This document shows, in pieces, positions 25,446 through 34,015 of a stretch of DNA of 47,176 nt. The notes beneath the pieces were generated by a model, which had not been told where the DNA came from, searched no databases, and worked only from the letters and a program-made list of their open reading frames with translations. This DNA is from Massilia sp. BJB1822 (lineage in GTDB: Bacteria > Pseudomonadota > Gammaproteobacteria > Burkholderiales > Burkholderiaceae_D). A program made the translations under genes and the position numbers. Location: contig NZ_JABWEB010000032.1 in the NCBI RefSeq assembly GCF_013369485.1, positions 1 to 47,176 of the forward strand, given 5' to 3'. Positions within the stretch are counted from its first letter, which is position 1, and every line of letters begins with the position of its first letter.

Positions 25446-26719
25446 AGCCCGCCGCGAGCCTGCGCCGCCGGCTGATGCTGGCCTTCGCCCTGGTGGCCTT
25501 GTTCACCGCGCTGTGCTTCAGCGTTTTTGGTCTGCTGTTTGTGTACTCGGTCGAAGATGATTTCTTCGCCAATATCCTGAAGCAGGAAACGGCGCATCAG
25601 CAGCGCAGCTGGTCTGAGCATGGCATATTGGCGCGGCCTTTGCGCGACACGGTGCGCCTGCTGGACGGCGCGGACCGGATGCCGGCCGACTTGGCAGCCC
25701 AGTTGCCTGCCGGGCCGCGCAGCGGAGAGTTCTTCGGCCAGCAAGGCCGCCACTACCATCTGCGCGAACTGCGGCTCGCGGGCCGGGCGGCTCCGCTGTA
25801 TTTATTGGCTGAAGTTAGCGGCGAACTGGTGGTGCGTCCGCGCCTGCCATTTATCCTGGCTTTCCTTGGCATCGCGATGCTGGCCATCGTCGCCTTCACG
25901 CTGCTGCTTGGCTACTGGCTGGCGGGGCGGGCAAGTGCGCCGCTGACGCGGCTGGCGCAACTGGTTTCGGGCGCGAAGCCGGAGCAATTGCCGCGCCGGT
26001 TTGCCGCGGATTTTCCCGACAATGAAATCGGCGCCCTGGCCCGCTCCCTGGAAGATGCCTTGGCCCGTACCGCTGCCTTCATCGAACGCGAGCAGCATTT
26101 CACGCGCGACGCCAGCCACGAACTGCGCACGCCGCTGGCCGTGATCGGCGGCGCGGCCTATCTGCTGGAGCAGCAGCCGCTCGCGCCGCAAGCGGCCGGC
26201 CAGCTCGCGCGCATCCGCAGCGCTGCCGGTCACATGGAGCAAAGCCTGGCCGCGCTGCTGGCGCTGGCGCGTGAAGACGAGACGCCGGCCGCCAGCGCCA
26301 GCGCGCTGTTGCCGTCCATCGAAGCGGCTGTGGTGCGCTTCGCCCATCTGCTGGACGGCAAGCCGGTGCAGGTCGCCGTTGAGGTGGATGCGACCGCGCA
26401 AGCGAGCTGCCCCGTCGCCGTGCTCGATATCCTGCTGTCCAATCTGATCAGCAACGCCTTCGCCAATACACAGCAGGGCGAGGTGCGGATTACCTTCGAA
26501 GACAACCGCCTGATGGTCAGTGATAGCGGCAGCGGCATTCCCTCCGCCGTGGCCGAGCACCTATATAAAGCTGGTGTTAAAGGGGAGGGGAGCCAGGGAC
26601 TTGGCTTGGGCCTGTCGATCGCGCACCGCCTAGCTCAGCGCCATGGCATAAGACTGCATGTCGCCAACGCCAATAGCAGCGCCAGCGGAGTGCGCGCCAG
26701 CCTGCATTTCCCGGCGTAA
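25442..26719 (+). CDS. Two-component sensor histidine kinase
   Basis: This membrane kinase of 425 residues partners the regulator just upstream. It has a first membrane helix (about 11-37), a periplasmic segment of roughly 95 residues, and a second helix (about 137-163). HAMP follows, then HisKA with the phosphorylated His in FTRDASHELRTPLAVIGG. The HATPase domain is compact but has LLSNLISNAFANT (N box), VSDSGSGIP and GLGLGLSIAHRL. The sensor region shows no domain I can name. Confidence 0.92.
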   Translation: MKPAASLRRRLMLAFALVALFTALCFSVFGLLFVYSVEDDFFANILKQETAHQQRSWSEHGILARPLRDTVRLLDGADRMPADLAAQLPAGPRSGEFFGQQGRHYHLRELRLAGRAAPLYLLAEVSGELVVRPRLPFILAFLGIAMLAIVAFTLLLGYWLAGRASAPLTRLAQLVSGAKPEQLPRRFAADFPDNEIGALARSLEDALARTAAFIEREQHFTRDASHELRTPLAVIGGAAYLLEQQPLAPQAAGQLARIRSAAGHMEQSLAALLALAREDETPAASASALLPSIEAAVVRFAHLLDGKPVQVAVEVDATAQASCPVAVLDILLSNLISNAFANTQQGEVRITFEDNRLMVSDSGSGIPSAVAEHLYKAGVKGEGSQGLGLGLSIAHRLAQRHGIRLHVANANSSASGVRASLHFPA

Positions 26720-26812
26720 AAAGCCGAAGGTGCCGAGCATTTGCGCTGCATCTAAAGCTGGCGAGGGTATGCGTGGGATCATGGCATAATCATTCCACAG
26801 ACGGAGTTGCAT

Positions 26813-27145
26813 ATGGCTGCCGCCACTTTCGATGCCCATCAATACGCCAGGCGTCTGATTGACGCAGGTTTTTCATCTTCCCAGGCAGATGTGCTGGCAG
26901 AAACGACGGGGGAGATCATGCTGGAAATCACAAGCGTTGCCACTGCAGTTGAAAAGCTCGAGTGCAAGATGACGGCCGAGTTTGAAAAGCAGCGTGCTTA
27001 TATCGACCAGAGATTGGCCGAGCAGCGTCAAGCTATGGCTGAACAAGCTCAGAGCATGATGCGTTGGATATTAGTAGTCGGTGCATCCTTTGGCCTCATT
27101 CAGACTGGCCTGCTCACCGCAATCGTTGTGAAGCTGCTGTTCTGA
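26813..27145 (+). CDS. DUF1640 (CCDC90-like) coiled-coil membrane protein
   Basis: This 110-residue protein begins with FDAHQYARRLIDAGFSSSQADVLAE, the usual N-terminal pattern of DUF1640 proteins. A coiled coil (about 40-82) and a single C-terminal membrane helix (ILVVGASFGLIQTGLLTAIVVKLL) follow. The C-terminus would anchor it in the inner membrane with the coiled coil in the cytoplasm. Bacterial members have no established function; eukaryotic relatives include mitochondrial MCUR1. The ATG at 26813 is chosen for the GGAG at 26803-26806. It appears monocistronic, between a two-component pair and a convergent transglycosylase. Confidence 0.82.
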   Translation: MAAATFDAHQYARRLIDAGFSSSQADVLAETTGEIMLEITSVATAVEKLECKMTAEFEKQRAYIDQRLAEQRQAMAEQAQSMMRWILVVGASFGLIQTGLLTAIVVKLLF

Positions 27146-27149
27146 GACG

Positions 27150-27175
27150 AAAAAAAAGCCACCGCAAGGTGGCTT
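27150..27175 (-). terminator. Intrinsic terminator of the lytic transglycosylase gene
   Basis: On the minus strand, AAGCCACC (27175-27168) pairs with GGTGGCTT (27163-27156) around a four-base loop. A T-run follows (template A's at 27157-27150). On the plus strand there is no T-run, so it acts mainly for the minus-strand gene. Confidence 0.85.
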
Positions 27176-27195
27176 CATCGTTTCCGCAGGCTGGA

Positions 27196-28050
27196 TTACA
27201 GGCCAGCCAGTTGTTCCGTTTCCATCGGCTTGGTGCCACTGCTGGCGACGGCGGTGGCTTTAGGCGCTGGAGCGGCGGCCATGATCGGCGTGATCGTCGG
27301 CACTTTCTTGCCTGCCGAGACCTGCTTCAGGCGCCGGTATTCGGCCAGCACTTTCGAGCCATAGCCATCGTCGGTTTCAAAGGCCGCAGCGCCGACATAG
27401 GTTTTCAGGCCGGCTTCGACCGAACCGCCACGGGTCACATAATCCTTCAGGATCTGCGAACCGACGCGGATATTGGCCACTGGATTCAAGGCTGCCTGCA
27501 CGCCGCCCATTTCCTGGAAGCGGTCGTGGTGCACCTTGGACATCACCTGCATCAGGCCTTGCGCGCCCATCGGGCTTTCCGCGAACGGATTCAGGCCGGA
27601 TTCGATGGCCATCACGGCCAGGATCAGCAGCGGGTCGAGCTTGATCTCATGCGCGGTCAGATATGCGGTCGAGACCAGCATATTGGCCGCATCGCCGGCC
27701 ACGCGGTAGCGCTTGGACAGCCAGCTGGTCACCCACTCCTGCTGCTTGCGGGTGCCCATCAGGGCTTTTTCTTCCGGCGTCAGCGGGGCTGCTGCGCTGG
27801 TTTTGGTGGTGGCGGCCGACGCGTCCATCAGTTCGGACAGCGGTGGCGCGGTGACGGCCACCACTTCGGGGGCCGGCTCTTCCGTCAGACTTTTGCTCAG
27901 TTGGCGAGCCAGGTCGGGACGGACAAACAGTACTGCAATTACTACCAGGGCGGAAACGCCAAAAATCGTCAGCGTGTGCTGAGCCGTAGTCAAGAGACTA
28001 CGCACTGAAATTTGCGGCATGGTCAGCCGCGCAATCAGATTATGGTTCAT
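27196..28050 (-). CDS. Membrane-anchored SLT-domain lytic transglycosylase
   Basis: This is a probable peptidoglycan lytic transglycosylase of 284 residues. It has one N-terminal membrane helix (about 29-44), an Ala/Pro/Glu-rich linker and an SLT domain (about 125-240). The catalytic Glu is Glu150 in ILAVMAIESGLNPFAESPMGAQGLMQVM. The motifs NPVANIRVGSQIL and AGLKTYVGAA follow, although the last is usually a YN(A/S)G. The start at 28050 has a strong AGAGGAG upstream; the frame further upstream is unlike the family. It probably remodels the cell wall. No substrate detail can be given. Confidence 0.88.
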   Translation of the reverse strand: MNHNLIARLTMPQISVRSLLTTAQHTLTIFGVSALVVIAVLFVRPDLARQLSKSLTEEPAPEVVAVTAPPLSELMDASAATTKTSAAAPLTPEEKALMGTRKQQEWVTSWLSKRYRVAGDAANMLVSTAYLTAHEIKLDPLLILAVMAIESGLNPFAESPMGAQGLMQVMSKVHHDRFQEMGGVQAALNPVANIRVGSQILKDYVTRGGSVEAGLKTYVGAAAFETDDGYGSKVLAEYRRLKQVSAGKKVPTITPIMAAAPAPKATAVASSGTKPMETEQLAGL

Positions 28051-28527
28051 AGAAACTCCTCTGGAATGACCGCCGAGGACGCACCATCGCCGCGCAAAAG
28101 CGCGGTCGTGCCGGTGTGCCAAAGCCGTGCATCAGAATTATCATCGCCCGCCGCGGCCGTAGGCCCGCGCGCTGGACGCCATCATTGCTTGCTAGAGCTG
28201 ATTACTGATATGTAGTAGAACCAGTCGCAATACAACTTTTTTCGGGGGAGGAGGCAGACGCCTCGTGAAAAACACTCCTTAAAATGTCATGTGGAGCCCC
28301 GACTCCGTGAATGAATGAGCGACAATTAGTTGGCGTTCTTGCCATGTCCTCTTCAAGTAGGGTGGATTGTAGGAGGCACAATATACCACGTCAATACTAA
28401 CGAATCGATTCTTTATTACTTTTGGATATGATTTTGCCAGGCAGGTTTGAGCAAAAACCAATAGAATCAAGCACTTGATCGAAACTCTTCAGTTAGCCTG
28501 TTTAAACAGAAAAAATCGTAAAAAAGT
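28051..28527. other. Long intergenic region between divergent transglycosylase and ubiD genes
   Basis: These 477 bases hold no convincing gene. The right two-thirds (about 28200-28527) are much more AT-rich than the surroundings and include a perfect 8-bp palindrome GTTTAAAC at 28500-28507. Promoters for both flanking genes must lie here, but I could not identify convincing -35/-10 pairs. No RNA motif was recognised. Confidence 0.5.
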
Positions 28528-30012
28528 ATGAAATATTCGGATCTGCGAGATTTTATTTCCCAACTGCAACGGATGGGCGAACTAAAGCACATTTCCTTGC
28601 CTGTTTCGCCACATTTGGAGATGACCGAGATCTGCGACCGCACTTTGCGCGCCGAAGGTCCGGCCCTGCTGTTCGAGAAACCGGCCGGTTTCGACATCCC
28701 CGTGCTGGGCAATCTGTTCGGCACCACGCGCCGCGTGGCGCTGGGCATGGGCGCCGAGGATCTGGGCGAGTTGCGCAAGATCGGCCATGTGCTGGCGCGC
28801 CTGAAAGAACCGGAGCCGCCCAAGGATTTCAAGGATCTGATGGGCCTCGGCTCGCTGGTGAAAGCCTTATGGGATATGGCGCCGAAGGAAATGCGCGGCG
28901 CGCCTTGCCAGGAAATCGTCTGGGAGGGCAATGACGTCGACCTGGGCCGCCTGCCGATCCAGCATTGCTGGCCGGGCGACGTGGCGCCGCTGATCACCTG
29001 GGGCCTGGTGATTACCAAGGGACCGAATAAGAAGCGGCAGAATCTGGGTATCTACCGCCAGCAGGTGCTGGGCCGGAACAAGGTCATTATGCGCTGGCTG
29101 GCGCATCGCGGCGGCGCGCTCGATTTCCGCGAGCACGCCATTAAGAATAAGGGCCAGCCGTATCCGGTGGCGGTAGCGCTGGGCGCCGATCCGGCCACGA
29201 TTCTGGGCGCGGTGACGCCGGTGCCGGATTCTCTGTCCGAATACCAGTTCGCCGGCCTGCTGCGCGGCAGCCGCACGGAGCTGGTCAAGGCCATCGGCAG
29301 CGAGCTGCGCGTGCCGGCATCGGCTGAAATCGTGCTGGAGGGGCACATCTATCCGGACGAGAATCATCCATCCGGCTACGAGCATGCGCTGGAAGGACCG
29401 TATGGCGACCACACTGGTTACTATAATGAGCAGGACTGGTTCCCGGTCTTCACCATCGACCGCATCACGATGCGGCGCGATCCGATCTACCACTCCACGT
29501 ATACAGGCAAGCCGCCGGACGAGCCGGCGGTATTGGGCCTGGCGCTGAACGAAGTCTTCGTGCCGCTGCTGCAAAAGCAGTTCAGCGAAATCACCGATTT
29601 CTATCTGCCGCCGGAAGGATGCAGCTACCGCATGGCCGTGGTGCAGATCCGCAAGCAGTATGCGGGACACGCCAAGCGCGTGATGTTCGGCGTGTGGAGC
29701 TTCCTGCGCCAGTTCATGTATACCAAGTTCATTGTGGTGGTGGACGAGGACGTGAATATCCGCGACTGGAAAGAGGTGATCTGGGCCATTACCAGCCGCG
29801 TCGATCCGATCCGCGATACCACCCTGGTCGACAACACGCCGATCGATTATCTGGACTTCGCTTCGCCCATCAGTGGCCTGGGCAGCAAGATGGGCATCGA
29901 CGCGACCAATAAGTGGCCGGGCGAAACCAGCCGCGAATGGGGCACGACCATCCAGATGACGCCGGAAGTGAAGGGGCGCGTGGACCAGATCTGGCAGCAG
30001 CTTGGCCTGTAA
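28528..30012 (+). CDS. ubiD: 4-hydroxy-3-polyprenylbenzoate decarboxylase UbiD
   Basis: UbiD removes the carboxyl group from 4-hydroxy-3-polyprenylbenzoate in ubiquinone synthesis, using prenylated FMN supplied by UbiX. The 494-residue product matches the full family length. It starts with MKYSDLRDFISQLQ and contains NLGIYRQQVLGRNKVIMRWLAHRGGA and the Glu-rich cofactor region EGPYGDHTGYYNEQD. No strong ribosome binding site is seen before the ATG. It stands alone before the SRP RNA gene. Confidence 0.97.
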   Translation: MKYSDLRDFISQLQRMGELKHISLPVSPHLEMTEICDRTLRAEGPALLFEKPAGFDIPVLGNLFGTTRRVALGMGAEDLGELRKIGHVLARLKEPEPPKDFKDLMGLGSLVKALWDMAPKEMRGAPCQEIVWEGNDVDLGRLPIQHCWPGDVAPLITWGLVITKGPNKKRQNLGIYRQQVLGRNKVIMRWLAHRGGALDFREHAIKNKGQPYPVAVALGADPATILGAVTPVPDSLSEYQFAGLLRGSRTELVKAIGSELRVPASAEIVLEGHIYPDENHPSGYEHALEGPYGDHTGYYNEQDWFPVFTIDRITMRRDPIYHSTYTGKPPDEPAVLGLALNEVFVPLLQKQFSEITDFYLPPEGCSYRMAVVQIRKQYAGHAKRVMFGVWSFLRQFMYTKFIVVVDEDVNIRDWKEVIWAITSRVDPIRDTTLVDNTPIDYLDFASPISGLGSKMGIDATNKWPGETSREWGTTIQMTPEVKGRVDQIWQQLGL

Positions 30013-30068
30013 GCTCGGCTTGCAAACAGCAGGGTGCGATTCCGCACCCACGAAATCCGCCGGTCGGT

Positions 30069-30074
30069 TATAAT
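30069..30074 (+). promoter_or_regulatory. -10 element of the SRP RNA gene
   Basis: A perfect TATAAT at 30069-30074 ends eight bases before the first paired base of the SRP RNA. A matching -35 is not evident. Confidence 0.6.
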
Positions 30075-30081
30075 TGCGTCT

Positions 30082-30177
30082 GGCGGGCCCCTGCGCATTG
30101 TGGCACGGTTAACCTGGTCAGGTCGGGAACGAAGCAGCCAAAGCTGTTCACCGCAAGTGCCGCAGATCAGGCTCGCC
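30082..30177 (+). ncRNA. ffs: Signal recognition particle RNA, small (4.5S) type
   Basis: This is the bacterial 4.5S RNA, which with Ffh targets nascent membrane proteins. The closing stem pairs GGCGGGCC (30082-30089) with GGCTCGCC (30170-30177). The universally conserved domain IV is plain: CCTGGTCAGGTCGGGAACG followed by AAGCAGCC. Mature ends are approximate. A perfect -10 lies upstream and a terminator downstream at 30186-30211. The position just before dnaX is common in proteobacteria. Confidence 0.95.
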
Positions 30178-30185
30178 TCTTATCG

Positions 30186-30211
30186 AAAAAGCTGCTTATG
30201 GCAGCTTTTTT
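30186..30211 (+). terminator. Intrinsic terminator of the SRP RNA gene
   Basis: AAAAAGCTGC (30186-30195) pairs with GCAGCTTTTT after a short loop, and the T-run extends to 30211. It lies nine bases past the SRP RNA end. Confidence 0.9.
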
Positions 30212-30289
30212 CATTTCCGGCCCGCTGCGCGACAGGCGCGCGCCGTCTAATCTTGTCCGCTGGACTGGCATCTACGGTAAAATCAGCGA

Positions 30290-32761
30290 ATGTCCTATCA
30301 AGTCCTAGCTCGCAAATACCGTCCCCGGAACTTTGAAACGCTCGTCGGCCAGGAGCACGTCGTGCGCGCGCTCACGCATGCGCTGCACAGCGGCCGCCTG
30401 CACCACGCCTATCTGTTCACGGGTACGCGCGGCGTCGGCAAGACCACCTTGTCGCGCATTCTGGCCAAATCGCTCAATTGCGTCGGACCGGACGGCACAG
30501 GCGGCATTACCGCCACCCCCTGCGGCGTGTGCGAAGCCTGTACCGCCATCGACGGCGGACGCTTTGTCGACTATATAGAGATGGATGCGGCGTCGAATCG
30601 CGGCGTCGATGAAATGGCCCAGCTGCTGGAGCAGGCGGTGTACGCGCCGTCCAACGCGCGCTTCAAGGTCTATATGATCGACGAGGTGCACATGCTGACC
30701 AACCACGCCTTCAACTCGATGCTGAAGACGCTGGAAGAACCGCCCGAGCACGTGAAATTCATTCTGGCGACCACCGACCCGCAAAAAATTCCGGTCACGG
30801 TGCTGTCGCGCTGCCTGCAGTTCAATTTGAAGCAGATGCCGCCCGGGCATATCGTCGGCCACCTGGAAAACATCCTGGGCCAGGAAAACGTCAGCTTCGA
30901 GCATCCCGCCCTGCGCCTGCTCGCCCAAGGCGCGCACGGCTCGATGCGCGACGCGCTGTCGCTGACCGACCAGGCGATTGCCTACGCTGCCGGCGCTGTG
31001 ACGCTGGATGCGGTGCAGGGCATGCTGGGCGCGCTCGACCAGTCCTATCTGATTCGCCTGCTCGATGCGCTGTCCAAGCAGGATGGCGCCGACCTGATGG
31101 CGGTGGCCGACGAAATGGCCACGCGCAGCCTGTCGTACAACGGCGCCTTGCAGGATCTGGGCACTTTGCTGCACCGGATCGCGCTGGCGCAGACCGTGCC
31201 TGCGGCCGTGCCGGAAGACTTGCCGGAGTACGCCGACATCGTGCGCCTGGCCGGCGCCTTCGATGCGGAAGAAGTGCAGCTCTATTATCAGATCGCCGTC
31301 CATGGCCGCAATGAACTGGGCCTGGCGCCCGATGAATATGCCGGCTTCTCCATGACGCTGTTACGCATGCTTGCCTTTCGGCCCGGCATCGGCGGGGCAG
31401 ACGGCGTACCGGCCGCTGCCCCGGTAGCGGCGCGTCCGTCCGGCGCGAATCCGGCCCGTGCCGCCGCAGCCGCTGCGGGCATGCCAGCGCGCGCGGCATC
31501 GGTTTCCACCGTCAGCCACGCCAGCGTGATTCCGAATCCGGCCGCCGCCGCGATGGCCGCCGCTTCCCAGCCCGCAGCCGGCGATGCGCCCGCGTATGGC
31601 GCGGCCGCTGGCGCGCCCATGCCGCAAGCGCCGGTGGCGGCAGCGCCGATTCCGGTGGCGCCGCCCGCATCAGCGCAGAGCCATGCCCAGCCGGCGCAGC
31701 AACAGCCGGCCGCCGCGCCAGCCGCTCGTCCGGCTGCCGCCGCTGCGCCGCTGAGTCCCGCGCGCGCCGCCATCAATGCGGCGCTGGAAGCGGCCCGCGC
31801 GGCCACGGCCGCCCGCACTGGCGCGCGGCCACCAATGAAAACCGCGCCGCTGGAAAGCGAGGCGCCCGCCGCCGCGCCCGCGCCAGCAGCTCCAACGCCG
31901 GCCTTTGCTCCGGCGCCCGCGCCAAGCGCTGCGCCTTCGTCCGGCAGCTTTAGCGCAGCCACGCAGCCAGCAGCCGCGCGTCCCGCACCATGGGAAGATG
32001 CGCCGGGCGGGCAGGGTGGTGCGCCGGTTGCCCGCGCCGCCGCGCCTTGGGACGATGCGTCCGCCGGCGCCGCCGTGATGGAAGCGCCAGCGCAAGCGGC
32101 GCCGCAGTCCGCCGCACCAGTCGTGATGCCATCCGCCGCGCAAGCCGCGCCGCAGGCAGCGCCACGCGCCCCGGCGCGCCAGCAGTCCGAGGACGAAGAT
32201 CTGCCGCCCTGGGTGACGGAATTCTCTGACGATTCCGCCATGCCGGCCGGTGCTTCGCATCTCGGCTACGAAGAGGCGCCTGCCGCCGCAGCTGCCGCGC
32301 CGCGCCAGGCAGCGCCAGCGAAGCCGCCTTATGAATATGTGATTACCCCGGTTCCTGAGCTGAGCTGGGACGGCAACTGGCCGCTGCTGGCCGCCCACCT
32401 GCCGCTGCGCGGCGTGGCCCAGCAGTTGGCCACGCAGTCGGAGCTGATCGATTGCACGATTGACGGCAACGCGGCGCTGTTCCGCATCCGCTGCCCGATC
32501 GAAACCTGGCGCACGCCGGCCAACGTGGAAAAACTCACGGCCGCCCTGGCTGAGCGCTTCCAGCGCGTGGTGCGCGTGGAGTCGGAAACCGGCGCGGTGT
32601 GGTACACCACCAGCGCCGAAGCCCAGGCCCACCGCGAAGCCTGCCAGCGCGCGGCGGAAGCAACGGTCGCCAGCGATCCTTTCGTGAAAAGCATGATCCG
32701 TGAATTCGGCGCTTTCATCGTACCGGGATCGATAGTGGCGCCGCAGACGCCTGCGCATTAA
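30290..32761 (+). CDS. dnaX: DNA polymerase III subunit tau/gamma
   Basis: DnaX is the ATPase of the sliding-clamp loader and, as tau, links polymerase core and DnaB helicase. The AAA+ module (1-370) has Walker A GTRGVGKTT (Lys51), zinc cysteines 64, 78, 81 and 84, DEVHMLTNHAFN and sensor 1 LATTDPQK. An unusually long Ala/Pro-rich linker (about 375-650) follows, then the tau-specific domain V (PYEYVITPVPELSWDGNWPLLA onward). At 823 residues it is longer than E. coli tau (643). No A-rich slippery heptamer is seen at the position used in E. coli, so a gamma product is uncertain. It leads ebfC, a YciI-like gene and recR. Confidence 0.96.
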   Translation: MSYQVLARKYRPRNFETLVGQEHVVRALTHALHSGRLHHAYLFTGTRGVGKTTLSRILAKSLNCVGPDGTGGITATPCGVCEACTAIDGGRFVDYIEMDAASNRGVDEMAQLLEQAVYAPSNARFKVYMIDEVHMLTNHAFNSMLKTLEEPPEHVKFILATTDPQKIPVTVLSRCLQFNLKQMPPGHIVGHLENILGQENVSFEHPALRLLAQGAHGSMRDALSLTDQAIAYAAGAVTLDAVQGMLGALDQSYLIRLLDALSKQDGADLMAVADEMATRSLSYNGALQDLGTLLHRIALAQTVPAAVPEDLPEYADIVRLAGAFDAEEVQLYYQIAVHGRNELGLAPDEYAGFSMTLLRMLAFRPGIGGADGVPAAAPVAARPSGANPARAAAAAAGMPARAASVSTVSHASVIPNPAAAAMAAASQPAAGDAPAYGAAAGAPMPQAPVAAAPIPVAPPASAQSHAQPAQQQPAAAPAARPAAAAAPLSPARAAINAALEAARAATAARTGARPPMKTAPLESEAPAAAPAPAAPTPAFAPAPAPSAAPSSGSFSAATQPAAARPAPWEDAPGGQGGAPVARAAAPWDDASAGAAVMEAPAQAAPQSAAPVVMPSAAQAAPQAAPRAPARQQSEDEDLPPWVTEFSDDSAMPAGASHLGYEEAPAAAAAAPRQAAPAKPPYEYVITPVPELSWDGNWPLLAAHLPLRGVAQQLATQSELIDCTIDGNAALFRIRCPIETWRTPANVEKLTAALAERFQRVVRVESETGAVWYTTSAEAQAHREACQRAAEATVASDPFVKSMIREFGAFIVPGSIVAPQTPAH

Positions 32762-32799
32762 ACTGAACACAAACCCTAGCCTTACGGAGAAACACCATC

Positions 32800-33126
32800 A
32801 TGATGAAAAATCAACTGGCCGGCCTGATGAAACAGGCGCAAGCAATGCAGGACAATATGAAGAAAGCCCAGGAATCGCTGGGCGGCATCGAGGTCGAAGG
32901 CCAGTCCGGCGCCGGCCTGGTGAAAGTCGTCATGACCTGCAAAAACGACGTGAAGCGCGTCACCATCGATCCATCGCTGCTGGCCGACGACAAGGACATG
33001 CTGGAAGACCTGGTGGCCGCCGCCTTCAACGACGCCGTGCGCAAGGCTGAAGCCACCGCCGCCGAGAAAATGAGCGGCCTGACCGCCGGCATGAATCTGC
33101 CAGCCGGCTTCAAGATGCCATTCTAA
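32800..33126 (+). CDS. ebfC: Nucleoid-associated protein YbaB/EbfC
   Basis: This is a small dimeric DNA-binding protein of the YbaB/EbfC family, 108 residues. It shows the N-terminal LAGLMKQAQAMQDNMKKAQE helix, then VEGQSGAGLVKVVMTCKNDVKRVTIDPSLL and a C-terminal MSGLTAGMNLPAGFKMPF. The dnaX-ebfC-recR order is conserved widely. Two adjacent ATGs occur; the first has GGAG ten bases upstream. Confidence 0.95.
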   Translation: MMKNQLAGLMKQAQAMQDNMKKAQESLGGIEVEGQSGAGLVKVVMTCKNDVKRVTIDPSLLADDKDMLEDLVAAAFNDAVRKAEATAAEKMSGLTAGMNLPAGFKMPF

Positions 33127-33128
33127 AC

Positions 33129-33422
33129 ATGTTCGTCATCGCGCTGACCTACCTGAAGCCCGCCGCGGAGATCGATGCTCTGCTTGGCGCGCATCGGGAG
33201 TATTTGCGCGAACAATATGCGAACGGCACCTTCCTGCTGTCCGGCCGCATGGTGCCGCGCACCGGCGGCATCATCCTGGCCATGGCGGACAGCCGGGCCG
33301 ATATCGAAGCCGTGGTCGAGCTGGACCCGTTCAATCAGGCGGGCGTGGCCAGCTACGCGATCACGGAATTCGTCCCCACCATGGCGGCCGAGGCGCTGAG
33401 CCAGTTCCAGCATCAGGGTTAG
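33129..33422 (+). CDS. YciI-like protein
   Basis: This 97-residue protein has the YciI ferredoxin-like fold pattern: MFVIALTYLKPAAEIDALLGAHREYL, then FLLSGRMVPRTGG and ELDPFNQAGVASYAITEF. The His near residue 22 and the Asp in ELDPF correspond to the usual conserved pair. YciI proteins may act as small enzymes or binding domains; no reaction is firmly known for most. It fits between ebfC (two-base gap) and recR (two-base gap), so it is part of the dnaX operon. Confidence 0.88.
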   Translation: MFVIALTYLKPAAEIDALLGAHREYLREQYANGTFLLSGRMVPRTGGIILAMADSRADIEAVVELDPFNQAGVASYAITEFVPTMAAEALSQFQHQG

Positions 33423-33424
33423 CC

Positions 33425-34015
33425 ATGTCCAAATCGCTTGAATTCCTGACGGAGGCGCTGCGCCGCCTGCCCGGCGTTGGGCCGAAATCGGCGCAGCGCA
33501 TGGCTTTCCACCTGCTGCAGCACGACCGCGAAGGCGCGGCCCAGCTGTCGCGCGCCCTGTACCAGGCGGTGGATGCGGTGCACCACTGCGCCCTGTGCAA
33601 TACCTTCACCGAAACCGAGACCTGCGATACCTGCATCGACGAGGAACGCGACCGCCGCCTGCTGTGCGTGGTCGAAACCCCGGCCGACCAGATGATGATC
33701 GAGCAGACCCTGACCTACAAAGGCCTGTACTTCGTGCTGATGGGCCGCCTCTCGCCGCTGGATGGCATCGGGCCCAAGGACATCCACCTGGAAAAGCTGC
33801 TGGCGCGCGCCAGCGACGGCGTGGTGAGCGAGGTGGTGCTGGCGACGAACTTCACCAACGAGGGCGAGGCCACGGCCCACTACATCAGCGAGATGCTGAA
33901 GGCGCGCGGCCTGCAGGTAAGCCGCCTGGCGCGCGGCGTGCCGGTCGGCGGCGAACTCGAATACGTGGATGCGGGCACCATCGCCCGCGCCATGCTGGAC
34001 CGGCGCAGCACCTAG
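33425..34015 (+). CDS. recR: Recombination mediator RecR
   Basis: RecR works with RecF/RecO to load RecA at gaps. The 196-residue protein has the helix-hairpin-helix RRLPGVGPKSAQRMAFHLL (about 11-29), the C4 zinc finger CALCNTFTETETCDTC, and a Toprim domain with LCVVETPADQMMIEQT and GRLSPLDGIGP. Its TAG stop lies in the palindrome CTAG (34012-34015), which also supplies the stop of the convergent GGDEF-EAL gene. Confidence 0.97.
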   Translation: MSKSLEFLTEALRRLPGVGPKSAQRMAFHLLQHDREGAAQLSRALYQAVDAVHHCALCNTFTETETCDTCIDEERDRRLLCVVETPADQMMIEQTLTYKGLYFVLMGRLSPLDGIGPKDIHLEKLLARASDGVVSEVVLATNFTNEGEATAHYISEMLKARGLQVSRLARGVPVGGELEYVDAGTIARAMLDRRST

